Shown here: positions 50,985-61,335 of the stretch, piece after piece | Numbering within the stretch: position 1 is the stretch's first letter | Layout of the letters: each line of letters begins with the position of its first letter | Source of the DNA: Thysanoteuthis rhombus | Taxonomy: Eukaryota > Mollusca > Cephalopoda > Oegopsida > Thysanoteuthidae | Reading direction: 5' to 3' | Length of the DNA stretch: 64,000 nt | Assembly: GCA_963457665.1 (NCBI GenBank) | Contig: OY735222.1 | Coordinates: forward strand, 38,072,581 to 38,136,580 | Position numbers and translations under genes: made by a program | Notes under the pieces: model-generated | Told to the model about the DNA's origin: nothing | What the model saw: the letters and a program-made list of their open reading frames with translations, nothing else | Database searches by the model: none

Positions 50985-51110
50985 GTACCTCTTTAATCTG
51001 GCCACCTGGAGACCTAGCCATTGCTGGACCCCATGAGATGTTCGTAAACAGAAGTTGACTTGTAAGGGAACCCCCTATGTGAACAAATTCCCAACCTGGG
51101 AATAGTGCAG
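50985..51110. mobile_element. Possible pogo-like terminal fragment
   Basis: CGTACCTCTTTAATCTGGCC resembles pogo/Tigger ends ('ACCTC..TTAATCCGG'). The matching other end was not found. Confidence 0.3.
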
Positions 51111-51736
51111 AAAATAGAACAGTATTTTTTGATATAATTCATATAAAGTAAATTATATTGAAATAAATAAAAAAAAAAAATTGTTTCTTATGCTTTTCAA
51201 TCAGTCGTTAAAAATAATTTATAAGATTCAGAAAGAAGTTGATGAAAATGTCTAATTTATGCTAAATGTCAAATGTTGTCAAATTTAGAGTTCCTCAATT
51301 CAGTTTCAAAGTATGTTTAGGTTTTTACACCTTCTGTTTAACAAGTCAGTTTATAAACCATTAAATTATGGATCAAACTGTGATTTGAAACCAAATCAAA
51401 GAACTCTGAAGACAGATCCTAAAACTAATGGAGGCAGATTCTACACTTGCTGGACCACAGAGCACTTGATTAGAAAGGTATGAACTATATCTAAAAATTT
51501 TACAGATGAAACATTTGTCGCTGATTTTATATGTATATATTCTAAAAATAAAACCATTTCTTTAAGACCTTGAGAATCAACTCTACAACAGTCTCTTAAA
51601 AAAAGTACCAGAATATGGAAGAGTCAAGTATATTAAATTTAGATATAGATTTAAAAAATAAAATAGAATTTTAATATTTTTCTGTTTATTTCTCTGAAAA
51701 TATTTTCAGTTATCAAGGTTGTCTTATATTTTTCAG

Positions 51737-51785
51737 AGATCAGTGAAGTGCCTAGAAAGTGGATGCAATAATTTTTATTCAAAGC
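51737..51785 (+). CDS. Coding exon 3 (49-nt microexon): last RING zinc-ligand pair
   Basis: Acceptor TTTTTCAG ends at 51736 and donor GTAAGT begins at 51786. The exon starts in phase 0, reads RSVKCLESGCNNFYSK (406-421) and leaves one C that joins AT of exon 4 to make His422. Cys410-x4-Cys415 is the closing zinc pair of an RBR-type RING1, where C-x4-C rather than C-x2-C is usual. CLESGC followed by an aromatic-containing stretch and the ELK...LP of exon 4 matches the end of RING1 in RNF216-like ligases. Frame continuity on both sides and completion of the zinc site make this exon convincing despite its size. Skipping it would read Met-Asn-stop at the start of exon 4. Confidence 0.85.
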
Positions 51786-52044
51786 GTAAGTACATGACTT
51801 TGCTTTATTGATCTGAATTCTTTATCACTACTACCCACCACAGACCGGTTTAATCACTGTTGCTGGGTTTAGGTTATTCATGTGTTCTGAACTTTGTGTA
51901 TTGATTGATTGATCTTTGTTTGTATCTGGACTTAGTCCAACCTTAACCATTCACAGAAGAAATTTGAAACTTTGTGCACTTATTCTCCTCAATGAGCGGG
52001 GAAAATGTGTTTGCTTTTTCGTGTTTTTTTTTTTTTCTTTCCTT

Positions 52045-52212
52045 TTGGAATATTCACCCTGAATGGGGTTTATTAAGGTGAGGAGGGGATCAATTGATAA
52101 TATAATTAGGCTGTGAGTGTGTGTCCAGCAGTAATCATTCTTCACTTTTTAGTGAGCAGTCCAAAAAAGGCAAGAAAAGTAACTTATTCATTGATCATCC
52201 TAACCATCTGGG
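52045..52212 (+). mobile_element. 400-bp MITE-like family, internal fragment
   Basis: Landmarks: TATTCACCCTGAATGGGGTT, CACTTTTTAGTGAGCAGTCC and TTATTCATTGATCATCCTAA. Both ends are missing. Confidence 0.5.
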
Positions 52213-52317
52213 TTTTTTTTCAAATTCTATAACATTTTACCTGAAAATTAAACCGAAACAAAACCCCATCAAATGCAACACATTGCAAAAGATTTAAGGA
52301 TATTCCAACCTTTTCAA

Positions 52318-53102
52318 CCTTTTATTTCTTATTTCCTTTCTTTCCTCTTATTTCCTTTCTTTCCTCTTATTTCCTTTCTTTCCTCTCTATTTCCTTTCTT
52401 TCCTCTCTATTTCCTTTCTTTCCTCTCTATTTCCTTTCTTTCCTCTCTATTTCCTTTCTTTCCTCTCTATTTCCTTTCTTTCCTCTCTATTTCCTTTCTT
52501 TCCTCTCTATTTCCTTTCTTTCCTCTCTATTTCCTTTCTTTCCTCTCTATTTCCTTTCTTTCCTCTCTATTTCCTTTCTTTCCTCTCTATTTCCTTTCTT
52601 TCCTCTCTATTTCCTTTCTTTCCTCTCTATTTCCTCTCTTTCCTCTCTATTTCCTCTCTTTCCTCTCTATTTCCTCTCTTTCCTCTCTATTTCCTCTCTT
52701 TCCTCTCTCTTTCCTCTCTATTTCCTCTCTTTCCTCTCTATTTCCTCTCTTTCCTCTCTATTTCCTCTCTTTCCTCTCTCTTTCCTCTCTATTTCCTCTC
52801 TTTCCTCTCTATTTCCTCTCTTTCCTCTCTATTTCCTCTCTTTCCTCTCTATTTCCTCTCTTTCCTCTCTATTTCCTCTCCTTCTTCTCTCTTTCCTCTC
52901 TATTTCCTCTCTTTCCTCTCTATTTCCTCTCTATTTCCTCTCTTTCCTCTCTATTTCCTCTCTTTCCTCTCTATTTCCTCTCTTTCCTCTCTATTTCCTC
53001 TCTTTCCTCTCTATTTCCTCTCTTTCCTCTCTATTTCCTCTCTTTCCTCTCTATTTCCTCTCTTTCCTCTCTATTTCCTCTCTTTCCTCTCTATTTCCTT
53101 TC
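52318..53102 (+). repeat. 20-bp homopyrimidine satellite (about 38 units)
   Basis: The unit TTTCCTTTCTTTCCTCTCTA repeats without length change over 52380-52630, then shifts to TTTCCTCTCTTTCCTCTCTA to the end, with occasional 12-bp half units (e.g. near 52705). The first units lack one base (..CTCTTA). The sense strand is all C/T except the single A per unit. It gives a 290-codon Phe/Leu/Ser frame that is not a gene. It sits in intron 3. Confidence 0.96.
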
Positions 53103-53933
53103 CCCATCACAAGGACAAATTACCCAAGAATTAACTAAGATGTGATATTTTCTGGTTGAGACAATGGAATTTACCCTCATGGATCAAATAAAGATTACTA
53201 AATATAACGTGTACCTGAAGAAGGCTGGAGTGTACAATGGCTATAATGTGACTATATGATGACTGCAATTGATTTCATGTTCATATGGGTAGAAATTTTT
53301 TTTCAGATCTATGATATCCATTGAAAATGTCCCAAATCCTCCTTTTCATAGTTGAAATATTTTGATGAAAAATCTTTTTTGAAAGTTGTTGAATTTGGGA
53401 AAAAAAACTAACCATATATTAAATACCTCCCCAAAAGACTCAAATCATAATTTTAAAATTTCCTTTGTCCTCATAAAATCTATTTCATATTCATTACATG
53501 AAATATCATTTTGTATCCAAAACAATCCTCTGATTGACAAATCTTTTCTCTATATAATAGTGAGTATATGCAACATGTGTGCCTATATTTACGGATTGTC
53601 AGTAGTGACTATAAATCAGATCTTATCAAGGAAAATACAAAATGAAATGGAGGGGAAAACATTTTTTTATTTGATTAACTATTATATATTATTGTTATTC
53701 AAAGTTTTTTATGACTATTTTTTACTTTCATCTTCATTGATTAGTTTTTTCATCACAACTTTTACTCAGTACAATCTCCTTCTGGCTGTGAGTAAAAAAA
53801 ATATTTTGATTAGAAAATGAAGAATAAGCCTTGAATGGGATTTGAACCCACATCCCCAAAATTTAAAATACAACTGAAATGTTAAGATGTGACTGTCTAT
53901 ATAGAGAATGGGTTTAAGGGTGTTATTTCAAAC

Positions 53934-54145
53934 TTGTTGAGTTTTGGTAGTTCAATTGATGGAGCAGGTTTGCATAAATGGTGCTTCCCATTGAGGACCT
54001 GGGTTTGGGTTCAACCTAAGACTTATTCTTTCTCTTTTGATCAGATGCAATTTATTCAGTGCTTGAGGAAAATCAGCCTGAGTAAAAGTTGCAGTAAAAA
54101 GCTACCAATGAATTAAGATGAAGGTAAAAAGTAGTCATAAATTTT
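53934..54145 (+). mobile_element. tRNA-derived SINE (second family)
   Basis: TGGTAGTTCAATTGATGGAG (A-box-like) and GGGTTTGGGTTCAACC (B-box-like) are about 50 bp apart. The body ends with GATGAAGGTAAAAAGTAGTC. An upstream AATTGATGG-type head differs from the TTAGCTCAG family. Confidence 0.6.
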
Positions 54146-54487
54146 TCTTGATGATAATGAAGTGGGAAAAGTTTGAAACATAATTTGAATTCAGATGGGA
54201 AAAGATAGATTTTCACAGGCTATTAACCTTATTAGATTGGTCTGCAGCATTGACCATAACTTTGAAGAAATGGAAAATGGAAATTTATGTTTGTGTAAAG
54301 CATGCAACATGAAAATATTACCAAACAACAATATTTGAGATATGATGCAAAGAGGTTTCATTTAAGCTAATGTTAAATGTTATATATTTTGTTGTAAGAC
54401 TGTAGCAAGAAATCAAGATTATGACTGCATTTTGGTTAGTTCGGACTAATTTCCTCACCTTTGTTTCTTTTAACCCAATGTTTTGGC

Positions 54488-54665
54488 TACTCATTTTAAA
54501 GAATTCCCAGCCAAAATACGTTTTTAGTGGAGGGTTTTAATTTACAAGGTAAGTTTTGCTAAATTATGTCTGGCAGTGTTTATGCTTGTTTTTTGAAATT
54601 CCTGACTTTTTTAGTGATCAACAATGAACAAAAGGTGAGAGAAGTAATTGATCACATAGTTCGAT
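54488..54665 (+). mobile_element. 400-bp MITE-like family, internal fragment
   Basis: GTTTTTAGTGGAGGGTTTTA, AATTTACAAGGTAAGTTTTG, TTTTTTAGTGATCAAC and AATTGATCACATAG. The ends are missing and a T24 tract follows at 54679-54702. Confidence 0.55.
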
Positions 54666-54670
54666 ATAAT

Positions 54671-54704
<34 letters not shown>

Positions 54705-55354
54705 TTACGTTTAAGCTGCCATATTCTCTGGCCTTCTTCAGGTGCATGTTGTATGGAATGGCAAACCTTGTTCAAGGAAAGAAGCTTATATTTCTCTTTC
54801 ATTTGCCATAATGAGATATGGTATTTTATTGCTTCATCCTTGATTTAATACATTCATATTTTCACATATTGCAGACAGGTTTTACAAGAATGTACCCCAT
54901 CCACCTAATGAATCCAAATGTAAAATTAAACTTGAATAAAAAATATTCACATACTGCACTCTGTCCAAGTACAAAATATCTTTTTCATCTGTAAATTGCA
55001 ACCACCAACAGGTTAATATGCACACGTACCCATTTTGTAATTTTGCTATCACTATATTGAAGTATGATGGTTTTTAGGTATCCAACTCTATTTGATTTTA
55101 GAGTACGTCTTGAGAGTAGCTGATGAATTAAGCCTACTTGTTTGATACACTGGGTGACACCCTTGATAGTAAATGAATAATACAAAACAAATATTTGAAC
55201 ATTAGACACAAATTTGTATTTTATTCTATAGCTTAATGTATAAATTTTCTTCGATGTGTATTTTTAAGTGACATTTCCTTGAATGCCAGAAAATTTTCCA
55301 TTCAGACAAAATTCGAATAGATTCAAAACATTTATAAGAAAAGGGGGTTGAAGA

Positions 55355-55386
<32 letters not shown>

Positions 55387-57590
55387 CACATTACACTGCA
55401 TTGAAAAAATTTTCCCGATCAATTCTCTAAATGTGACCTAAGAGAATGTGTTCATAATTTAAGGAGCAGGAACATTTTTTTCAAAAACATCTCCTATTGT
55501 AAAATTGAATACAAAAAAAGTATGTAGTAAAGCTCGAGAAAAGCAGTCAATGTCTATTTTTTTTAATCCCTTAACAGCTTCACTTTTTTCTTTTTTATTT
55601 TCTATCGATTGGAAACAACTAGTTCTATTTCAGAAACGAATGTTGCCAAATACTATCAAAAATTGTGTAAAAAAAACATTGCAGGTTTTGAACTGACTGT
55701 AATCTTTTTCTTGTTCTCTTGCTATAATCTCACTTCCACTCAGTATTTAAAATAACCCTTTCAATTCTTAGCTACCTGTATCACACATTGCCCGACTTTG
55801 TTTAATAGCACATGCAGTTCAGAGTTACTAAAACTTGCAGCCAAGTGTTACAGATAAATTTAATAAAATGATCGGTAAATTTTAGAGGGCTGAAGTTACT
55901 GACTTGTATTTAGCTAGCTTATTGTAGATTTACTCAGTGTCTCCTGTGATACTACTCTTGTCTTAACAATTTGAACTCGGATTTATTTATTTTTTTTAAA
56001 TCCAGAGATCAAAATGAATATGGCTAAAATTTTTAGTTTATCCACATGATGAATGTACTGAGAACAAAGTGTGGCAATGTAAATAAACTACAAAACAATT
56101 CATGCATTTAGGAGAAAAAATCAATTCAAACCAAGTGAATAAATTGTGATTCAATTAATGGAGATAAAGGTTATAGTCATATTGTATACATACTATAGCA
56201 TGAGTAAGTAGGTAGTTCAAAGGTCTATCCTGAATTTCCGATTATTTGGACTTGTTGACATTCATGCATTTGAAGAAAAGTCAATTTGAATAAATTGATT
56301 CAATTCATAAGTTGAGCTAGTCTTTACATTTATCAAAATGCATTTCACCCTCTGCTTAATTTCCATTTATGAATGATGAAAAAAAAACCCATATGTTGAA
56401 TCATCAAATCTGTTTATTACTAATAAAACTTTGATACAGTTTACAGAACCTTTGATTTTCATTATTAAACATCGAAAGTCCTCTTAAAACATAATAGTGA
56501 TTGACCTTAAGACAAACAAACAAATGTTATATAATTGTTGCTGGTGTTAACAATGGCTACTTTATAATGCATATATCTTTGATCATGAGGGGCAGGTTAT
56601 GTCAACTTTTATGAAGGTTAAAATATCTCTTCTACTATTCAAAGTATTTTCTCAACAGAATAAAATTAGCAAACCAAAAGGCACCTAAAATTTATTTTAA
56701 TCTTTTTCTTTATTAGACTCTCTTTGTTTTGATTTGCTTCTTTGATGCATTTACTATAAGATAAACTACTGTATATTTCTTAATGTGTTGACCATGAGTA
56801 TAAGATGAGTTATGAATTGAGCAAAATTTCAGAAAATCAACTGACTTTAATATATATATATATAGTCATAGTCTTATCATGAAAAACATTGTTTTCAGGT
56901 TTTTTAAAGTGAAATTCTCCTCAGTGATGACTAATCTACCTAAAAAAAAAATGAATTAAAACGATATCACACCGTATACTACCAACTTAACATTTCATAC
57001 AAAACCTTAGTAATGACTTGAACTGACCTGAGTATAATAACGAACTGGATTTGGGCCATCTTTTCGTTTTGTTTTTTTTCTTTTTTTTTTTTTCTCTTGA
57101 ATTAGTGGAAAAACCTCTTCTTAGATATTACCATATATTCTAGAATATATCTTTGTTTGTGGATTAGTCATACTATTTTCCTTGTCTTTGTTATTCAATT
57201 TCTTTCTTCTTCCTTTTTAAAATTTTTACCTTGTATTCTTAAGGGTTTCTTGAGTGTCTGTCTGTTTTGGAATATCAAAATTAGTTGCTGTCAGGCATGT
57301 GTAACTGTCCTATTACACACATTCCCAGCAGGGACTAGTTTTGACATTCTAGAACAAATATCCTCAAGGAAAATAGTTTGACTAAACCACATACAATGAT
57401 TAAAACATTCAATTTAACAAAATTTATAAAAGAATCATTGTTTGAATACTTGATTTCTAATTGAATATTCAATTTAAGATGAATGAAAATGAATTTTGTT
57501 TGTAAATTTGCTGTACATTTCTTAGTTTTTTTGCTTGTAATCTTTGTTAAGATTAAGCACAATGACTTCTAATAAATACTATTTGAAACT

Positions 57591-57970
57591 ATCTACCAGC
57601 TGGCTATCATGGATTCAAGCTGCACTAATGGAGCTAGAGGGCAGATGATTTAAACATATATCTAGAAAAAAACGTTTGTTTGTTGTTTTTTTTTTAAGAT
57701 TCTCCCAAATAGTTTTTTGTGGGGGATTCAATTTGCTAAATTGACACCTCAGTTTGTGTCCTACTTATCTTTTGAAAATTCAGATTTTTTCTTAGTGATC
57801 GCAGCCCGACAAAAGGTGAGAGGAGTAATTTATTCACTGATCACTCTTGGAATCACTTTTGGAATTTTTTAATTAATCACCCTAACACAACACCATCACA
57901 TGATCAATGTCTTTTGCCAAAAGACGTTGATCATGTAACAATCTCTGTTGAATGACAAACTACACCTGTA
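57591..57970 (+). mobile_element. 400-bp MITE-like family, + copy, 80 bp upstream of exon 4
   Basis: TACCAGCTGGCTATCATGG, GCTGCACTAATGGAGCTAGA, 'GATTCAATTTGCTAAATTGA' (short deletion), TTAGTGATCGCAGCCCG, then GATCATGTAACAATCTCTGT and AATGACAAACTACACCTG. It contains an extra inverted GATCAATGTCTTTTGCCAAA / TGCCAAAAGACGTTGATC hairpin at about 57902-57935. Confidence 0.7.
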
Positions 57971-58049
57971 TTATGAATGGTTAAAATTGAGTACAATGCC
58001 TTCTGTTAAATACTATCATTTTTTCATTTTTCATTTATTTTTTTTCCAG

Positions 58050-58291
58050 ATGAATTGAAGCGTTGTTTACCTGCAATGATTGTAGACATCCTCGAGGAGG
58101 TTCTTGAACAGTATTATGTAGATTTTATAACAAATATGCTGATGAAGTCATATTCGACCAGTGATGCTTCTGCTGGACCTGATAATGAAGTGACGTCAGG
58201 AGAAATGGAACGTCCTCGTAAACGGTTAGCAGTCAGCTATGACAGTTACGACAGTATACCAGAGAACTGGGTGGAAATGGATCAAAAGTTT
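58050..58291 (+). CDS. Coding exon 4: post-RING helix, basic linker, start of PARP domain
   Basis: The exon lies between a T-rich tract with acceptor TTCCAG (ends 58049) and donor GTAAGT at 58292, and encodes residues 422-502. HELKRCLPAMIVDILEEVL continues as a likely amphipathic helix to about 455, as follows RING1 in RBR ligases. No IBR or RING2 cysteine pattern follows, so this is a lone RING1-like module, not a full RBR. Residues 456-475 form a Ser/Asp/Glu linker, and RPRKR (476-480) could be a nuclear localisation signal. IPENWVEMDQKF (491-502) matches the 'P-x-x-W-x-x-M' opening of PARP catalytic domains of the PARP14/15 group. Reading through the donor would add about 20 residues and stop. 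Confidence 0.92.
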
Positions 58292-60000
58292 GTAAGTACT
58301 TCATCGATTTGTTGTATTGAGGTTATCTTCTTCTTTAAAGATGCGGGGCTGAAATAATTGAAAAATATCCTTGAATTGTAAATTCCTTATCAAAAAGGTT
58401 GAAATGAAAAGGGTGATTTAGAAATATAAAAGCTTGTTTATACTGAGGAAGCCTTTTATTATAATCATGGATAATATATCAAACGGTTGTTTTCAAAATC
58501 AATCTGTCCCGATCGCTTTATTTAAAATGAATTGAAAACTCACCATCACAGTCAATAATTTCATCATTGTCAAATTTTGAAGTCCTGTGAAAAAAAATTC
58601 CATTGAATAATTCCAAAAATAAATATGATCAGAGTGAATTCTATTTATGATGTCAGTGGCATTTCCCACATCTAGATTTTCTAGAACCTAGAAGTTATTA
58701 ATAAACATGTCAGAATAAGGCCATGAAAAGTTTTTTTTTTTTTTTTTTTTTTCGTTCTTTCAAAATTAAAGTTTGCTTATTCTAGAAGGGGTCTAGTAGA
58801 GTTCTGATGCCAATTTTCTAGTCAGTAGATATAATGGTATAGATAGGAGCACTGCAACACACTAACACACTAACACATACACAAACAAACCCATAAATAA
58901 AAGATAGAACCTTTTGAATCTTTGACAACAAAATTATCTGCTTACTATAATCAAATCTTATCATCATGTAACTTGTTTAAGACAATAAATTCAAAAGGAC
59001 GTATGTAAATTGTTTCAATTTTCATATCCTTTGCTAAATGTTATCAGCCATTTACTGCTATTTTAAAGCTTGTTTTGAAGTGATAAGTAGCTTCTCCTGT
59101 GGTATGCAGATTTTTTTAATCAAACATTGAATTCTTTTTGGGAATGTCATTATCAAAATATTCAAGAAAATTGTTTTATATAGTTTACATTTATCAAATT
59201 ATAGCTGCATTGTGGTCTTGTGCCAGACTGAGGTTCCTTGAACCTAATAAGGATTAAACTCACTAGCAACAACCTGTATGACTAGTTTATCAAATATTGC
59301 TCTATAATTGATGCCTTTTATAGTACTGATGAAAAACATGATTTTTCTAAAATATCCACATATATATAATGCAATGTGTATCTATGTACAGGGTGGGTGA
59401 GAAGAAAGTCCTTATTAGAAATTGGTCATTTGATTATAAATTGAATTCTAGCACTTGGAAGACCAAAATAAAATTTGTTTCCTGAAAACAAAGCAATATT
59501 TACAAAAGTTATATATAATTTCTATTAGGGAGTTAATTCTCACCCACCTGAGGAAGTGAATGAGGTTATCAAACAATTATTATCAAAATCCGTTAGTCCA
59601 AAACCCTTTATTTGAAATGAATAAAAAAAATTGTACCAAAATGTTCATGATCATGAACTTTCTTTTCATTTATTTTTCGTAATCAATTCATAAGAATGAT
59701 TGTAAATTTAGAGCAATGAATGTCAATTGTTCCAATTTTTATATCCTTTGTTGAACATCATCAACTGGTTATTGTTTTCTAAAAGATCCTGTCCCAAAAT
59801 TGATCACAAGAAGTGACTACCTCTGTATTTTGCTGAGTCAAGTCGTTTCCATAAAATTACCCTAATATTTTGACTGTTTTGTAAAAAGAAAAAACAAAAA
59901 CTATTTTTTTGTCATCTTTCCCAAATAATGAACAAAAATGAATTTCATTTTAAAAAATTTTTTTCTTTTCTTTTCATCCTCTTTTCCCTTACTTGAACAG
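58292..60000 (+). other. Intron 4
   Basis: GTAAGT to TTGAACAG, 1.7 kb. It contains a T tract at 58732-58752, a CACTAACACA-rich stretch at 58856-58890 and a small MITE at 59389-59550. No other feature is visible. Confidence 0.88.
59389..59550. mobile_element. Small MITE with GTGGGTGAGAA ends
   Basis: The left end CAGGGTGGGTGAGAA and the complement of the right end (CAGGTGGGTGAGAA) differ by one G. It is 162 bp with no ORF, and TA precedes the left end but not the right. CAGGGTG ends suggest a mariner-type MITE. Confidence 0.6.
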
Positions 60001-60146
60001 AGCAATCAATTATTTGTTCTGGATACTGATTCTCAAGAATACGCAACTGTGTCTGGAATGTTTCTCTCCACAATGCATTATCCTGCTACCGAAATTGTAC
60101 GAATCTCGCGGATCCAAAATCCTATTCTTTGGAAGTATTATTGTTT
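60001..60146 (+). CDS. Coding exon 5: N-terminal part of PARP catalytic domain
   Basis: Acceptor TTGAACAG ends at 60000, and the exon begins in phase 0 and ends at 60146 in phase 2 before GTAAGT (60147). It encodes residues 503-550. Key features: EY at 515-516, a Phe followed by a Thr-containing helix end (523-526), and RIQNPILWKYYC (539-550). The pattern 'I-x-R-I/V-Q-N-P-x-L-W-x-x-Y' is a hallmark of the first third of PARP catalytic domains, closest in style to PARP14/15 and related macro-PARPs. The NAD-binding His-Gly motif and the His-Tyr-Glu (or variant) triad come later in the fold. I find no such exon before 64000, so activity and mono- versus poly-ADP-ribosylation cannot be judged from this window. 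Confidence 0.92.
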
Positions 60147-60514
60147 GTAAGTATCTTAAATTTGATTTCACGTTTCCATTCAATCTACAACCATAAACAG
60201 TTCAAGAAAAAATGTCAACTGAAATCGAAAAGTTCTCTACCCTTTGCCACTGGAATATTTATGTTTCAGTTTGTATAGTATTTGTAAAATGTTTGTCCTG
60301 TTAATTTTTAAAGGCATCCTCTCTAAAAGAGGCTCTGTTGGTAGGTCTGTCCTCATATTTTTTCTCAGCTGTTTTGAGTCAGATTTACTTGAAACTTGGT
60401 AGAGAGGTGTCCTTTGATAATATGCTTCTTATTTATAAAAATTTTCTTCTCTGGGTCACATGATCCGACAGTAAAATCATTTAAACTTTGTTTTAGAATC
60501 AATTGTTTCAGTTG

Positions 60515-60605
60515 TTTTAAGTAAATCTAGCTCAGTTGGTAAAATACTTGTCTACCAATCAGTTGGTAATGATTCCAAACCATGGCAGGGAAATATCAAT
60601 TTTAT
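60515..60605 (+). mobile_element. tRNA-derived SINE fragment
   Basis: CTAGCTCAGTTGGTAAAATA is a clear A box and ATGATTCCAAACC a B-box-like site. It is followed by the CATGGCAGGGAAAT body start shared with 30490 and 60755. Confidence 0.65.
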
Positions 60606-60685
60606 AAATGTATTTATCTATTCATTAGGATGTTAGAAACACACCCTTGTGTATTTTTAACATTAATTTTAGTAGATATATTGAA

Positions 60686-60900
60686 CTCATCAATTTATCT
60701 CAGTGGTTGAGAGATGTGACTATTAATCAGTTGCTCATGGTTTCAAATCATGATAGGGAATGTTCATTTTTACTCCCCAAAGTTTAGTGAGGATTGTTCT
60801 CATTGTTCTTTTTAATGTAGAAAAACAAAGTCAATTCCTGGTTTGGTCTGGAGTTTGGCAATAAATATGGATATTCACATTTATTAAAGTAACAGAAGCA
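60686..60900 (+). mobile_element. tRNA-derived SINE
   Basis: CAATTTATCTCAGTGGTTGA head, GGTTTCAAATCATG B-box-like, then body GTGAGGATTGTTCTCATTG and AAAGTCAATTCCTGGTTTGG, matching the 30427-30640 body. Confidence 0.65.
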
Positions 60901-61191
60901 GCACTTTTGTTTTTAAATGTTAACTTCTTCTAGGACAAGTGGAATATAATATGACGCTGTACAAAGAAGGGTTTAACCTGTTTGCTGACAAGTATGTTTT
61001 TTGATGTAACTCCTGTGAGAGATTTTTCTCATTGAAAATTAATGAAAATAGAAATTCTATGTTTAAAATGAATTTTATTTTCATGCAAATAAACTAACGT
61101 TTACATATATTTGATAAATGTAATAAATACATAAATGTGTTTAACTACACTATTCTAATATTAAAAAAAAAATATTAATTATCTTTTCTGA

Positions 61192-61335
61192 GGCACTGGA
61201 CTGACCACATGCTAAGACAAGTTATCTCATCTGTGGCACTGAACTGACCACATGCTAAGACAAGTTATCTTGTCCTTGGCTTTGGACTGATGACTTGCTA
61301 AGACATGTTATCTAGTTGGTGGCAGTGAACAGGTT
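61192..61335 (+). repeat. Minisatellite, 3.3 x 43 bp
   Basis: GGCACTGGACTGACCACATG-CTAAGACAAGTTATCTCATCTGT, followed by two more 43-bp units and a partial fourth. The first two units differ at few sites; the third is more diverged. Confidence 0.88.

Larger units (their letters stand above)
48317..51736 (+). other. Intron 2
   Basis: Lies between donor GTGAGT and acceptor TTTTTCAG. It holds a TA run (about 49287-49312), one copy of a dispersed repeat also at 39880-40480, and a pogo-like end at about 50985. Nothing in 48400-50600 looks coding. Confidence 0.85.
51786..58049 (+). other. Intron 3
   Basis: Bounded by GTAAGT and TTCCAG. It holds a 400-bp-family fragment, the 20-bp pyrimidine satellite, a tRNA-derived SINE, another 400-bp-family fragment (54488-54665), T tracts at 54679-54702 and 55361-55386, and a 400-bp-family copy just upstream of exon 4. 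The stretch 55400-57590 shows nothing recognisable beyond AT-rich sequence. Confidence 0.85.

Noticed and set aside
52273-53145. 290-codon open frame, the second longest in the window
   Set aside because: It is the translation of the 20-bp pyrimidine satellite (Phe, Leu, Ser only), with no start context or splice support.
53386-53820. 144-codon open frame in intron 3
   Set aside because: Rich in Ile, Leu, Phe, Tyr and Asn as expected from AT-rich DNA; no motif, no splice sites that fit the gene, and it lies inside an intron.
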